A stretch of 43,953 bases of DNA from Nocardia uniformis NBRC 13702. GTDB lineage: Bacteria; Actinomycetota; Actinomycetes; Mycobacteriales; Mycobacteriaceae. Below the pieces are notes generated by a model. That model was not told the origin of the DNA, did not search any database, and saw only the letters and a program-made list of their open reading frames with translations. The stretch's first letter is position 1. Each line of letters begins with the position of its first letter. Shown piece after piece: positions 25,922 to 34,530 of this stretch. The translations under genes and the position numbers were made by a program. The stretch spans positions 1-43,953 of the forward strand of contig NZ_BDCE01000002.1 of the NCBI RefSeq assembly GCF_001613345.1. Reading direction: 5' to 3'.

Positions 25922-26590
25922 CTACTCCAGACCCTGCTCGATCGCGTAGCGGGCCAGCTCCACGCGATTGCCTAGCTGCAACTTGCGCAGCGTGGACTGC
26001 ACATGGTTCTCCACCGTGCGATGGCTGAGGCTCAGACGGTTGGCTATCTGCTTGGCGGACAGGCCTTTCGCGACCATGCGCAGGACTTCGGTTTCGCGAT
26101 CGGTGAGGGCGGGACGGTGCGGTTCGTCACGGTCGGGCGGGGCATTGGCGATACGGCGGTACTCGCCGAGGACCAGTCCGGCCAGGCCGGGCGTGAAGAC
26201 CGCCTGACCGGCGGCGGTGGCGCGGACGGCATCGAGCAGTTCGGTCGCCGACGCGCTCTTCACCAGGTAGCCGATGGCACCGGCCTTGATGGCGTCGAGC
26301 ACGTCATCGCGTTCGGCCGACGCCGACAGCACCAGTACCCGGCTCTTCGGGGAGACCCGCAGGATTTCGGTGGTCGCGGTGGCACCGTTGCCGTCGGGCA
26401 GGTTCATATCCATCAGGACCACGGCGGGCCGCACGGCGGCGGCGCGGCGGGTGGCGGCGCCGACACCGTCCGCGGTGGCGATCACCTCGAATCCGGCCTC
26501 GGCGAGGTCACGGGCGACACCGTCGCGCCACATCGGGTGGTCATCCACCACCATGATCGTAATCTGCTGCTCACCAGCGGTTTCCGACAT
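25922..26590 (-). CDS. NarL/LuxR-type response regulator
   Basis: The 222-aa protein has a receiver domain with Asp16-Asp17 in VVDDHP, phospho-acceptor Asp61 in VLMDMNLPDG and Lys in GYLVKSASA. A C-terminal LuxR helix-turn-helix includes LTDRETEVLRMVAKGLSAKQ and LSHRTVENHVQ. ATG 26590 has GGGAGGTGAG directly upstream and lies one base after the kinase stop, so the pair is translated from one message. It should bind DNA when phosphorylated by the neighbouring kinase. Its targets may include the DUF1707 and hydrolase genes downstream. Confidence 0.95.
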   Translation of the reverse strand: MSETAGEQQITIMVVDDHPMWRDGVARDLAEAGFEVIATADGVGAATRRAAAVRPAVVLMDMNLPDGNGATATTEILRVSPKSRVLVLSASAERDDVLDAIKAGAIGYLVKSASATELLDAVRATAAGQAVFTPGLAGLVLGEYRRIANAPPDRDEPHRPALTDRETEVLRMVAKGLSAKQIANRLSLSHRTVENHVQSTLRKLQLGNRVELARYAIEQGLE

Positions 26591-26591
26591 C

Positions 26592-27761
26592 TCACCTCCC
26601 ATTGTGTCGCGGAATACGGAATTCCCACTCGGTACCGGTCTCATCGTCATCGAGCAGCTGCGCCGTACCACCGAGTGCGGCGATGCGGCCGATAATGGAC
26701 CGGGTAACCCCCAGTCGTCCTTCGGCTTCGGCGGCAGCGAGTCGACCGACGGGAATTCCCGGGCCGTCGTCGCGCACGCTCACAATCACCTCGTCACCGG
26801 TGTCCTCCACCAGCACATAGGCTTTCGCGCCCGGTCCGGCGTGCTCGGCGACATTGGACAGGGCCGCGCCGACCGCGCCGGCTATCTCCCGCGCGGTCCA
26901 CCGCCCCAGTGGCACCGGCTGGCCCGGTGTGGATACGAAGATCGACGGTGACGCCTGCGTGGTGAGCAGCGGCCGCAGATCTTCCTCCCCACCCTCACTG
27001 TCGGTGCGCCCGACCTGCTCGGAGATGAGCACCCGCAGGGCGACCTCCTGCTCCCCCGCCCGATCAGCCAATTCCGCGGTGGGTCCGCCGATTTCGCTCC
27101 CCCGCCGCTTGATATAGCTGAGTACCTGCAGCACCCCGTCGTGCACCTCGCGCGCCAGTCGATCGCGCTCCTGGGTCGCGGCATTCAATCGCACCGCCTC
27201 CTGCAACTGCTGTTGCGCACGCCGAGCGGTATTGGCCGCCAAGCCGATTGCCAGCCCGACCGAGATGAGTACGGGTGTGGTGGCGTCCTTCCACAGATCC
27301 ACATCCCATTGTGCGCGAACGGTGGTGGCGACAACGGAAATCAGCGCGCCGGAGCCGATCCCGCCGAGCGGCCCCCACGCAATGGCGGCGGACATCACCG
27401 CATTGGCGGCCCACAGGGTGGTGGGCAGCGTCTGATGCCCGTGGTACCAGTCGAAGTCGGAAACCAGTCGAGTGGAGAACATGAGCGCGATCACCACCAC
27501 CTGATCGCCCACCACCACCGCGGTCCGTAGCCGGGGCGCGTTTCGAATCAACCACTGCGACAGCAGAATCGCCGAGACCAGGGACCACAGCACCATCACC
27601 CCGATGAGCGCCCAGCTCAAGCCCTGATGGGTGTAGTACCGCACCGATGCGATCTGCTGGCCGATGGCGTAGATCAGAGTGACGAGCCGAAATACCTGCG
27701 CCGCCCGCCACAGTGGCGCGGCGGCGGCATAGTCCGGATCGAGTTCAGTCCTCGCCGTCAC
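26592..27761 (-). CDS. MacS-type sensor histidine kinase
   Basis: The 389-aa kinase has about five to six N-terminal membrane helices (DUF5931-like sensor region, residues ~25-175), a HisKA_3 dimerisation motif REVHDGVLQVLSYI with His207, and an HATPase domain with AALSNVAEHAG and VRDDGPGIP. The organisation matches the MacS family of actinobacteria. The signal is unknown; membrane or envelope state is likely. GTG 27761 overlaps the transporter gene by 17 nt, so transporter, kinase and regulator form one operon. Confidence 0.93.
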   Translation of the reverse strand: MTARTELDPDYAAAAPLWRAAQVFRLVTLIYAIGQQIASVRYYTHQGLSWALIGVMVLWSLVSAILLSQWLIRNAPRLRTAVVVGDQVVVIALMFSTRLVSDFDWYHGHQTLPTTLWAANAVMSAAIAWGPLGGIGSGALISVVATTVRAQWDVDLWKDATTPVLISVGLAIGLAANTARRAQQQLQEAVRLNAATQERDRLAREVHDGVLQVLSYIKRRGSEIGGPTAELADRAGEQEVALRVLISEQVGRTDSEGGEEDLRPLLTTQASPSIFVSTPGQPVPLGRWTAREIAGAVGAALSNVAEHAGPGAKAYVLVEDTGDEVIVSVRDDGPGIPVGRLAAAEAEGRLGVTRSIIGRIAALGGTAQLLDDDETGTEWEFRIPRHNGR

Positions 27762-29031
27762 CGGTATCGCTCCGCGTGGAGTTCGGCGGGTCGGACCGCT
27801 CCGGTTCGGCCTTCCCGGCTGGTACGGGCGGTTTCAGCCCGTACCGATCCGGATCGGGATCATCGGGCTCCCCCGCATCGAACATCGGCTTGCGCGGATC
27901 CCCGGTATGCAATTCCTGATACCGCTCCTCGGGCGAATCGGCCAGCAGCGATCGAATGGCGGTATTCAGTACGGCCACGAACGGCACGGCGAGCAGACCG
28001 CCCGCGATTCCGGCCAACACCACACCGGTGGTGATGGCCAGCACCACCGCGAGCGGATGGATGCGCACCGCACGGCCCAGCAGAAGTGGTTGCAGCACAT
28101 GTCCTTCCAGCTGCATGATCGCAATGGTGATACCCAGCACGATCAAGGCGGTGACCAGGCCCTTGGTCATGAGCGCGACGAATACCGCCACCGATCCGGC
28201 GATAAAGGATCCGATAATCGGAATGAACGCGCCGATGAATACCAGCGACGCCAACGGTAGCGCGAGCGGCACACCGAGAATCGCGAGCCCCGCCCCGATT
28301 CCGATGGCATCCACCGCCGCCACCAGCACGGTCGCACGCACGAATCCGGTCAGCGTCCCGAAGCCGAGCCGTCCGGCTTCGCGCACCCGCTCGCGCTGCA
28401 CATTCGGCACGATCCGGGTGACGAATCCCCAGATCTGATCCCCGCCGTAGAGGAAGAAGATGAGAATGAACAGCGTCAGGAAGATACCGGTGACGAAATG
28501 GCCGATCGCGGTGGCGGTGGTGAGTGCCCCGCTGGTCAGCGTGTCCTGATTCGCCTCGATGGTCTTGACAATGGCGTCGCCCGCATTCTGGATCTGCTCA
28601 TTGCTCAGATGCGGCGGCCCGGTGATCAACCAGTCCTGAATCTCCTGCACGCTGTGCTTGAACTGCTCCGACAGCTGCGGCACACCGATAACGAACTGCT
28701 CCACCACAAAGGTCATCACCCCCGCGAGCAGTCCGAGCGAACCGGCCAGCACTACGAACACCCCGATCGAGCGAGGCACCCCGTACCGCTGCATCACATC
28801 GACCGCCGGTGCCAGCAATGCCGCCCCCAGGAGCGCGATGGCCAGCGGAATGGTGACAGTGGATAGTCGCTGAGCGATCCAGGCGACCGCCAGCACCGCG
28901 GCGAAGATAAGCAAGAGCCGCCAGGACCACTCCGCGCCCTGCCGCACAATCGGGTGCACCGCCTCGGTATCCCGCCGCCGACCCGCACCGCGGGTTTCCG
29001 ACACTGCCGATCTTGACTGCCCCTCACTCAC
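27745..29031 (-). CDS. AI-2E family transporter (Rv0205-like)
   Basis: The 428-aa protein has a polar N-terminus, two to three helices, a soluble domain at ~115-180, and a C-terminal helix bundle with FIGAFIPIIGSFIAGSVAV and EGHVLQPLLLG, typical of the AI-2E/PerM family. These proteins are candidate exporters or antiporters; AI-2 transport is shown only for some members. The C-terminal ~55 residues are acidic and Pro-rich. GTG 29031 lies 6 nt after a TAGGCT box and lacks a ribosome-binding site, so translation may be leaderless. It heads the two-component operon. Confidence 0.9.
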   Translation of the reverse strand: MSEGQSRSAVSETRGAGRRRDTEAVHPIVRQGAEWSWRLLLIFAAVLAVAWIAQRLSTVTIPLAIALLGAALLAPAVDVMQRYGVPRSIGVFVVLAGSLGLLAGVMTFVVEQFVIGVPQLSEQFKHSVQEIQDWLITGPPHLSNEQIQNAGDAIVKTIEANQDTLTSGALTTATAIGHFVTGIFLTLFILIFFLYGGDQIWGFVTRIVPNVQRERVREAGRLGFGTLTGFVRATVLVAAVDAIGIGAGLAILGVPLALPLASLVFIGAFIPIIGSFIAGSVAVFVALMTKGLVTALIVLGITIAIMQLEGHVLQPLLLGRAVRIHPLAVVLAITTGVVLAGIAGGLLAVPFVAVLNTAIRSLLADSPEERYQELHTGDPRKPMFDAGEPDDPDPDRYGLKPPVPAGKAEPERSDPPNSTRSDTGDGED

Positions 29032-29037
29032 GTTGCG

Positions 29038-29043
29038 AGCCTA
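29038..29043 (-). promoter_or_regulatory. -10 box TAGGCT of a likely leaderless transporter-kinase operon
   Basis: On the minus strand TAGGCT (TANNNT) ends 6 nt before GTG 29031. No Shine-Dalgarno sequence lies between them. Confidence 0.5.
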
Positions 29044-29046
29044 CTG

Positions 29047-29276
29047 TCTCCCCCGCCTCTCCGAATCTTCAGCGCGCGGCCGAGAGCCGTTGACATTTAT
29101 GAATGCGTGCCGGTGTGTGGGAGCCGCGCCGATTCTGGGCGTACCCCGGGAGTTACCCCGATCTCCCCCGCCTCCCCGAGACTTCAGCGCACGGCTGAGA
29201 GCCGTTGACTGTTGTGTACGCGTGCCGGCGGTCGGGAGCCGAGCCGATTGTGGGCGTACCCGGTGAGTTACCCCGA
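29047..29276. repeat. Tandem 115-bp duplication between two divergent genes
   Basis: Copies at 29047-29161 and 29162-29276 have equal length, no gaps and 18 mismatches by my count (about 84% identity). Conserved blocks include TCTCCCCCGC, GAGAGCCGTTGAC, GCCGATT and GGGCGTACCC. Neither copy contains a convincing ORF. GTTGACA/GTTGACT recurs in each copy and could be a -35 element. The rest of 29277-29392 shows no gene. Confidence 0.9.
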
Positions 29277-29392
29277 TCCTTACGAGATCAGTTGTCCCGA
29301 TTTGAGGAAGCGGGCGGGTTCGGGCTATGACGCAAAGTTCGACGAAGATTCAGGGCGGAGGCGGGGAGGCGGGGGAACGCAGCCCTTCCCGC

Positions 29393-29398
29393 TAGATT
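29393..29398 (+). promoter_or_regulatory. -10 box TAGATT of a likely leaderless cyclase operon
   Basis: TAGATT ends 7 nt before GTG 29406, with no Shine-Dalgarno sequence. It supports choosing GTG 29406 over the slightly longer starts. Confidence 0.5.
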
Positions 29399-29405
29399 GG
29401 TGGGC

Positions 29406-30956
29406 GTGTCGGCGCCCCTCGAAGCGGTCAAACAGACCATGCGAACCCGCTGGCCGCTGTACCTCGCATCCATGCTGGCGGCCAATGCGTTCGGTGCTGT
29501 CCTGGTGTGGGCGTTCATTCAGTACGGGCTGCCGGTGCCCGAGGGCGAGACGGCCGCGACCCGCCAGACCGGTCTGCTGATTCCGGCGCTGGTCTTCATG
29601 GTCGGCGGTTTTCTCAGCCTGTTCGCGTCGGCGCTCATGCTGCGACCGGTGATGCGCTGGCAGATGCGCGGCGGCCCACCGAGTCGGCAGGAGCAGATGG
29701 CGGCACTGCATGCGCCGCTGCGACAGGCCATCGTGCATCTGGCGTTGTGGCTACTGTGCGGCGGCGTGCTGGCGTCGCTGATCATTGTGCGGGCGCCGGG
29801 ATTGGCGGCCGCGGTGATCGTGACGCTGTGTATGGCCGCCACCATTGTTTTCGGCTTCACCTACATGCTGGGCGAGCGGATTCTGCGGCCGGTCGCGGCG
29901 GAAGCGCTGACCGTCGGCGCGTTCGACCACACCCTGACCCCCGGTGTCGGCACCCGAATGGCGATGACCTGGGGCATGGGCACCTTCGCGCCGGTGATCG
30001 CCATCGTGCTGCTGTGCGTCACCCAGATTTCCTCGCGCGTGCAGTTTTCCGCCGAGTCGCTGGCGGTATCGATTCTGCTGCTGTGCGGTGTGGTGATCAT
30101 GCAGGCATTGGCACTGTCCATGTTGACCGCATCGAGTATTTCCGATCCGATTCGCCAGCTCAGCCAGGCCATTGATCGCGTGCAGGAAGGCGCGCGGGAT
30201 GTGCAGGTGGAAGTATTCGACGGTTCGGAAATCGGTCTGCTGCAGGTTGGCTTCAACCGCATGATGGACGAAGCCGCCAAACGACGCGAACTGCAGGAAT
30301 TATTCGGTCAACACGTCGGCGAGGACGTAGCGCGACGGGCTTTGGAGTATGGCACCGAACTCGGTGGTGAAACGCGATTCGTCGCGGTCTTGTTCGTCGA
30401 TATGGTCGGTTCGACCGCTACCGCCGCGGAACGTCCGCCGACCGAAGTCGTCAGTTTGCTCAATGAGTTCTTCCGCATCGTGGTGGATGTGATCGACCGC
30501 CATCACGGTTTGATCAATAAGTTCGTCGGCGATGCCGCCCTGGCCATCTTCGGTGCACCCCTGGACCGCCCGGATGCGCCCACCGCCGCTCTGGCCGCGG
30601 CCCGTGAGCTGCGCGAAGCCCTGCGCGAGGTACCTGGCCTGGATATCGGCATAGGCGTTTCCGCAGGTCTGGCGGTCGCCGGAAATATTGGTGCGGCAAA
30701 TCGCTTCGAGTACACGGTTATCGGAGATCCGGTGAACGAGGCGGCGCGATTGACCGAACTCGCCAAGGATCGCACCGAACGGGTGCTCACCAGTTCGAGC
30801 GCACTGTACTTCGCCGATGAACCCGAACAGCGGCATTGGGAGACCGGTGAGGAGGTGCAGCTGCGTGGACGTAGACGGAAAACCCGGTTGGCCTGGCCAA
30901 AGGAAAGCGTCGACCCGATGGATGCAGACGCGGCTGCCATCAGTTCGTTAGGGTGA
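29406..30956 (+). CDS. Membrane-anchored class III adenylate cyclase with HAMP domain
   Basis: The 516-aa protein has six N-terminal membrane helices (~18-240), a HAMP-like linker from SDPIRQLSQAIDRV to about 295, and a cyclase domain. The catalytic set is complete: metal-binding Asp332 (FVDMVGST) and Asp376 (VGDAALAIFG), purine-selecting Lys372 and Asp441 (YTVIGD), and transition-state Asn444/Arg448. This predicts cAMP synthesis. The layout resembles mycobacterial Rv1318c-Rv1320c and Rv3645. The start is GTG 29406, with TTG 29397 and GTG 29400 as alternatives. The YbhN gene follows after 4 nt, so both are co-transcribed. Confidence 0.93.
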   Translation: MSAPLEAVKQTMRTRWPLYLASMLAANAFGAVLVWAFIQYGLPVPEGETAATRQTGLLIPALVFMVGGFLSLFASALMLRPVMRWQMRGGPPSRQEQMAALHAPLRQAIVHLALWLLCGGVLASLIIVRAPGLAAAVIVTLCMAATIVFGFTYMLGERILRPVAAEALTVGAFDHTLTPGVGTRMAMTWGMGTFAPVIAIVLLCVTQISSRVQFSAESLAVSILLLCGVVIMQALALSMLTASSISDPIRQLSQAIDRVQEGARDVQVEVFDGSEIGLLQVGFNRMMDEAAKRRELQELFGQHVGEDVARRALEYGTELGGETRFVAVLFVDMVGSTATAAERPPTEVVSLLNEFFRIVVDVIDRHHGLINKFVGDAALAIFGAPLDRPDAPTAALAAARELREALREVPGLDIGIGVSAGLAVAGNIGAANRFEYTVIGDPVNEAARLTELAKDRTERVLTSSSALYFADEPEQRHWETGEEVQLRGRRRKTRLAWPKESVDPMDADAAAISSLG

Positions 30957-30960
30957 ACAC

Positions 30961-32061
30961 GTGACGGCCCAGAGTGAAACGCGCCGCCGATTCTGGTGGG
31001 TGAAATGGGTAGTGGGCGTCGCACTTTGCGGTCTGCTGATTTCCGAGGCTGTTTATCTATACCCCCGCCTGCACGAATCCTGGAAGAACCTGACCGAAAT
31101 CCATTGGGGATGGGTAATCGCCTGCGTCTGGATGCAGGCGATTTCCATGAGCGGGTACGGCCGTATCCAGAAGCGGTTACTGCGCGCGGGCGGCGTGCGG
31201 GTGAGTCAGCTCAAATCGGTATCGGTGGTGTACGGCTCCACCGGAATGGCATTGACACTGCCTGCCGGGCAGGTGTTCTCGACGACCTTCACCTATCGGC
31301 AGATACGGCGCTGGGGCGCGAGCCCGATCGTGGCGTCGTGGCAGCTGGTCATGTCCGGCGTGGTGGCCGCCGCCGGACTGGCCGTTCTGAGCGTGCTGGG
31401 CGCGCTGCTGGCGGGCTCCGAGGTGGGGCCGGTCAAGCTGATCGTGACGCTCGGCGCGGTAGCGCTGCTGGTGTGGGCCGGAAACTACATCTCCAACCAC
31501 CCCGGCACCGTCGAAGGGTTATTGCGCCGAATCCTGCATCTCGTCAACCGGATTCGGCACCGGCCGACCGCTGAGGGCATGGATAAGGTCGATGAGATCC
31601 TCAACCAGCTGGAATCGGTGGAATTGGGCCGCCGCGACGGCGCGTGGGTCGCCTGCTGGGCCATGGTGCACCGCCTCGCCGACGTCGCCTGCCTGGGCGC
31701 GGCCTGCTACGCGGTGGGCGCGGACCCCCGCCTCGCCGGGCTCATGCTCGCCTTCGCCGCCGGGAAAGCCGTCGGCACCATCCCCTTGGCTCCGGGCGGC
31801 ATCCTCTATGTCGATGCCACTCTCATCTACAGCCTCACCGCCTTCGCCGGATTGCCCGCGGCCCAGGCGGTCGCCGCCGCCTTCGTCTACCGCCTGGTCA
31901 GCTTTATCCTGGTCGCCATTGTCGGCTGGATAGTCTTCGCCTTCCTCTTCCGCAAACCGCAAGCCGAGGACGCGGCATACGAGAAGGAATTCGAGGAACG
32001 CCGCGCCCCGCTGGTCAGCGAGCGCCGCACCGATACCGAGCCCGAAACCGGCCCAGCCTGA
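30961..32061 (+). CDS. YbhN/LPG-synthase-TM family membrane protein (Rv0204c-like)
   Basis: The 366-aa protein has about eight membrane helices. GYGRIQKRLLRAGGVR, VYGSTGMALTLPAGQV and a later GTIPLAPGGILYVDATL match the UPF0104 (YbhN) family related to the flippase half of MprF. Members are thought to move or organise phospholipids in the membrane; activity here is untested. The C-terminal ~40 residues are charged and cytoplasmic. It is the middle gene of cyclase, YbhN and DUF3054. As I recall, the M. tuberculosis homologue also lies near mmpL3. Confidence 0.87.
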   Translation: MTAQSETRRRFWWVKWVVGVALCGLLISEAVYLYPRLHESWKNLTEIHWGWVIACVWMQAISMSGYGRIQKRLLRAGGVRVSQLKSVSVVYGSTGMALTLPAGQVFSTTFTYRQIRRWGASPIVASWQLVMSGVVAAAGLAVLSVLGALLAGSEVGPVKLIVTLGAVALLVWAGNYISNHPGTVEGLLRRILHLVNRIRHRPTAEGMDKVDEILNQLESVELGRRDGAWVACWAMVHRLADVACLGAACYAVGADPRLAGLMLAFAAGKAVGTIPLAPGGILYVDATLIYSLTAFAGLPAAQAVAAAFVYRLVSFILVAIVGWIVFAFLFRKPQAEDAAYEKEFEERRAPLVSERRTDTEPETGPA

Positions 32062-32105
32062 CGGTCGCGGCAGCGGCGGCGCAGCCGCCCATTACCCTGT
32101 GCGGC

Positions 32106-32498
32106 GTGAAGAAACCGCTGCCGTTCGTCATCGATGCCGTGCTGGTGGTCTTGTTTTGCGCAATCGGGCGGAGCAGCCATGACGAGGCGATTCTGACCGG
32201 ACTAGCACGTACCGCCTGGCCGTTCGAGATCGGGTTGATCGTGGGTTGGGCGATCGCGTTCGCGCTGTGCTACTCGCAGGCCGATCGTGAGTTCGATACC
32301 GCGGTGCGACGTTTCGACGGCTGGGCGCTGTGGCCGACCGGAGTCATTATCTGGTTGACCACCCTCGTCATCGGCATGCTGTTGCGCGTGGTCAGCGGCC
32401 AGGGCACCGCCTTCAGCTTCATCCTGGTAGCGGCCACCGCCCTGGCGCTCTTCCTACTCGGCCCCCGTGGTGCACGGAAAGCCCTGCGCGGGAACTGA
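32106..32498 (+). CDS. DUF3054 small membrane protein
   Basis: The 130-aa protein has four predicted helices. FVIDAVLVVLFCAIGRSSH at the N-terminus and ARTAWPFEIGLIVGW are typical of DUF3054. No catalytic residues are known for the family. GTG 32106 is preferred because the protein then begins with two lysines and runs straight into the first helix. It is 44 nt behind the YbhN gene and likely closes that operon. Its stop is 4 nt from the convergent PBP-like gene. Confidence 0.85.
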   Translation: MKKPLPFVIDAVLVVLFCAIGRSSHDEAILTGLARTAWPFEIGLIVGWAIAFALCYSQADREFDTAVRRFDGWALWPTGVIIWLTTLVIGMLLRVVSGQGTAFSFILVAATALALFLLGPRGARKALRGN

Positions 32499-32502
32499 TC
32501 CC

Positions 32503-34182
32503 CTAGGCGTCGTCCGGGCTGGCGAGTGACTGGAGCATGCGCGCCGCCATGCGGGCGGTGGCGTCGGCGCTGTCCACATCGTCGATGTGTACCGCGAAGG
32601 CCAGGTCGCCCATGGTGGCAATGAGCCAGCCATTGGATCCGGCGGTGGCGGCGTAGGCATTGACGTCCTGGTAACGACGCAGGCTGACGAGCGCCGGGCT
32701 ACCGCTGGCGTCGCGGAGCATGGTGCGGAGCTTGTCGGTGACATTGCCGGGGAGCGGGGCGAGTTCGCCGTCGACGGCGGCGGGGCTACCGATCTCGATC
32801 ATGGGTTTGGGGGTCTCGCCCCGAGCGATGGCGGCAGCGGCAATGGCCATTCCCCAGGGGCTGGCCAGCAGGGAATCCCCCGCTCCGCCCTGTTTGACCT
32901 GTTCACCGCGACCGCCGGTGGGTAGCCGGCCACTGACCTCGTCCAGGCCCGGCACCTTGAAATCGACACCGATACCCAGCACGGTCGCCGCCTCGGCGAC
33001 ATCATTGGCCGAGACATCCTGCGGCGCCTTGTTCTTCACCAGCGCGGCCACATTCTTGAACAGCTCCACCATGCCGCCGACCGGGTACAGCCCGGTGAAC
33101 GCCACCGATCCGTGCGCACTGGCCTGACTGTTCTGCGCAACCGCGACCACCGCGCCGGAGGACGGCTGAATCGCCACGATCGAGGCCGGGGTTCCGTAAC
33201 TGACCACGGCATCCTCGGCCGCGCGCTGCAATCGCTGATCCATGGTGGCCGGAATATCCTGCGTGGGCGGACCCTGCTCACCGGCGAGCTGGGTGACGAA
33301 CCTGCCGTCGGATTCGAACAGCTGCACACCCCAACCGGCGCGACTATCGCGTTTGTCCTGCCACACCTTGCGCAGCGCGTCCAGCATGGGCGACCACACC
33401 CGGCGGTCGGCGGAGATGAGGCGCGGCTGCTTCTCCATCACCACGCCCGGAATGGCCGCCATTCGCGATTCGAGAATGGCGAAATCGCCGTCACGCAGAT
33501 TGACGGCGACAATCGGCTTACCCTGCGAGGCCGAGAGCTGTTGCAGCAGCGAGTCTCCGGTAATCAGCGGCGCGACCGGTTCGATGGCGTCGGAGAGGGC
33601 GTGGCTGGAGCCCACCGGATCACCGGTCTTGGTCGGGTCGAGCTTGATCACATTGATGGTCTGCTGACTCATCAGCGGCGCGCCCGCAATGTCGTTGACC
33701 TTCGGGGGCGGCTCGGCGTAGGTGCGGACGAGTTTCACCGTGCGATTGCTCTCGAGCCGCGGCATGACGACCGTGGGCTCCCAGGAGATGCGCCAGCCGA
33801 GGCTGAGCTTGCGAATGGTGCCTTCCAGGTCGTACTTCCAGGTCTTGTTCTCGCCGAAGTCCCAAGCAGCGGTGAGGCTGAACAGACCGGTGGTGCCGTC
33901 GAGGTTGATGAACTGGGTCATTTCGTAGTCGGCTTTGCCCGGGTTCAGCCCATTGAAAACTTGCTTCAGGGTTGCCGAGGCGCCACTCGGATAAGACGTC
34001 AGCCGTGCGGCCGCGTCGTAGTCCTGATCATCGAGCAGTTCGGTGAACTTCTCGACCACGGCCTCCGGGCCGTTCGCCCGCTCGCGTACCGCGCACGAAC
34101 CCATCCCAATCGCGAGGGCAACCACCCCCGCGAGTGCAATCGCGGCCCGTACCCGGAAGCGGCGGGAGCCCCACACATCCAT
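32503..34182 (-). CDS. PBP-like lipoprotein lacking recognisable transpeptidase catalytic motifs
   Basis: The 559-aa protein has a signal segment ending in GMGSC (Cys30, a weak lipobox), a MecA_N/NTF2-like domain at ~37-150 and a class B PBP dimerisation/transpeptidase region. In the latter, where PGSxxK should be it reads YPVGGMVELFK (366-376) with no Ser; the segment to the LGIG helix is shortened; and where KTGT should be it reads AATAGSNGW (511-519). VSGRLP and SPWGMAIAAAAIARG are retained from the fold. It therefore looks like a pseudo-enzyme, perhaps a structural or regulatory envelope protein. ATG 34182 has AAGAG 8 nt upstream; GTG 34191 is possible. Confidence 0.8.
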   Translation of the reverse strand: MDVWGSRRFRVRAAIALAGVVALAIGMGSCAVRERANGPEAVVEKFTELLDDQDYDAAARLTSYPSGASATLKQVFNGLNPGKADYEMTQFINLDGTTGLFSLTAAWDFGENKTWKYDLEGTIRKLSLGWRISWEPTVVMPRLESNRTVKLVRTYAEPPPKVNDIAGAPLMSQQTINVIKLDPTKTGDPVGSSHALSDAIEPVAPLITGDSLLQQLSASQGKPIVAVNLRDGDFAILESRMAAIPGVVMEKQPRLISADRRVWSPMLDALRKVWQDKRDSRAGWGVQLFESDGRFVTQLAGEQGPPTQDIPATMDQRLQRAAEDAVVSYGTPASIVAIQPSSGAVVAVAQNSQASAHGSVAFTGLYPVGGMVELFKNVAALVKNKAPQDVSANDVAEAATVLGIGVDFKVPGLDEVSGRLPTGGRGEQVKQGGAGDSLLASPWGMAIAAAAIARGETPKPMIEIGSPAAVDGELAPLPGNVTDKLRTMLRDASGSPALVSLRRYQDVNAYAATAGSNGWLIATMGDLAFAVHIDDVDSADATARMAARMLQSLASPDDA

Positions 34183-34191
34183 ATCGCCCAC

Positions 34192-34475
34192 TCTTCACTC
34201 TTGCCACTTCAGCAACAAGACCACGGTACCGCGAAGCGGTTGCCCGCGGTGCCACCTTCACACCTGGCGTGCCACGCCGAGCACCACCACCATAGTGCCG
34301 GAAACGTACGGTCGACGCCGATTACCGGATAGGTGGTCCGCCAACGACTTCCATGCCGAACGGCTCTGACCGACCGATTGGCAGACCAGTCCTGAATACC
34401 CGCCCGAGGCGGTCACCAACCCTTCGCACCAGTTCTATCACGTTCTCGGAGAGCGGAATCCACACGCGCCGAAGA
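34192..34475. other. Intergenic region with no gene seen
   Basis: This spacer lies between the PBP-like gene and the operator at 34476-34503. ORFs crossing it have no ribosome-binding site or recognisable motif. No hairpin stands out. Confidence 0.5.
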
Positions 34476-34503
34476 GTTGTAACGTTGTAATCAGCATTAC
34501 AAC
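34476..34503. promoter_or_regulatory. GTTGTAA operator: one direct and one inverted repeat
   Basis: GTTGTAAT (34484-34491) and ATTACAAC (34496-34503) form a perfect 8-bp inverted repeat around CAGC. A further direct GTTGTAAC lies at 34476-34483. The AT-rich boxes stand out in the GC-rich surroundings and end 27 nt before ATG 34531. This is a good candidate operator for the gene downstream, possibly bound by its own product. Confidence 0.65.
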
Positions 34504-34530
34504 TCCAGGCAGTAAGTGAGAGAGCCCGCT

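Noticed and set aside
32503..34182. Active class B penicillin-binding protein
   Set aside because: SxxK and KTG cannot be found at the expected places despite a good match elsewhere.
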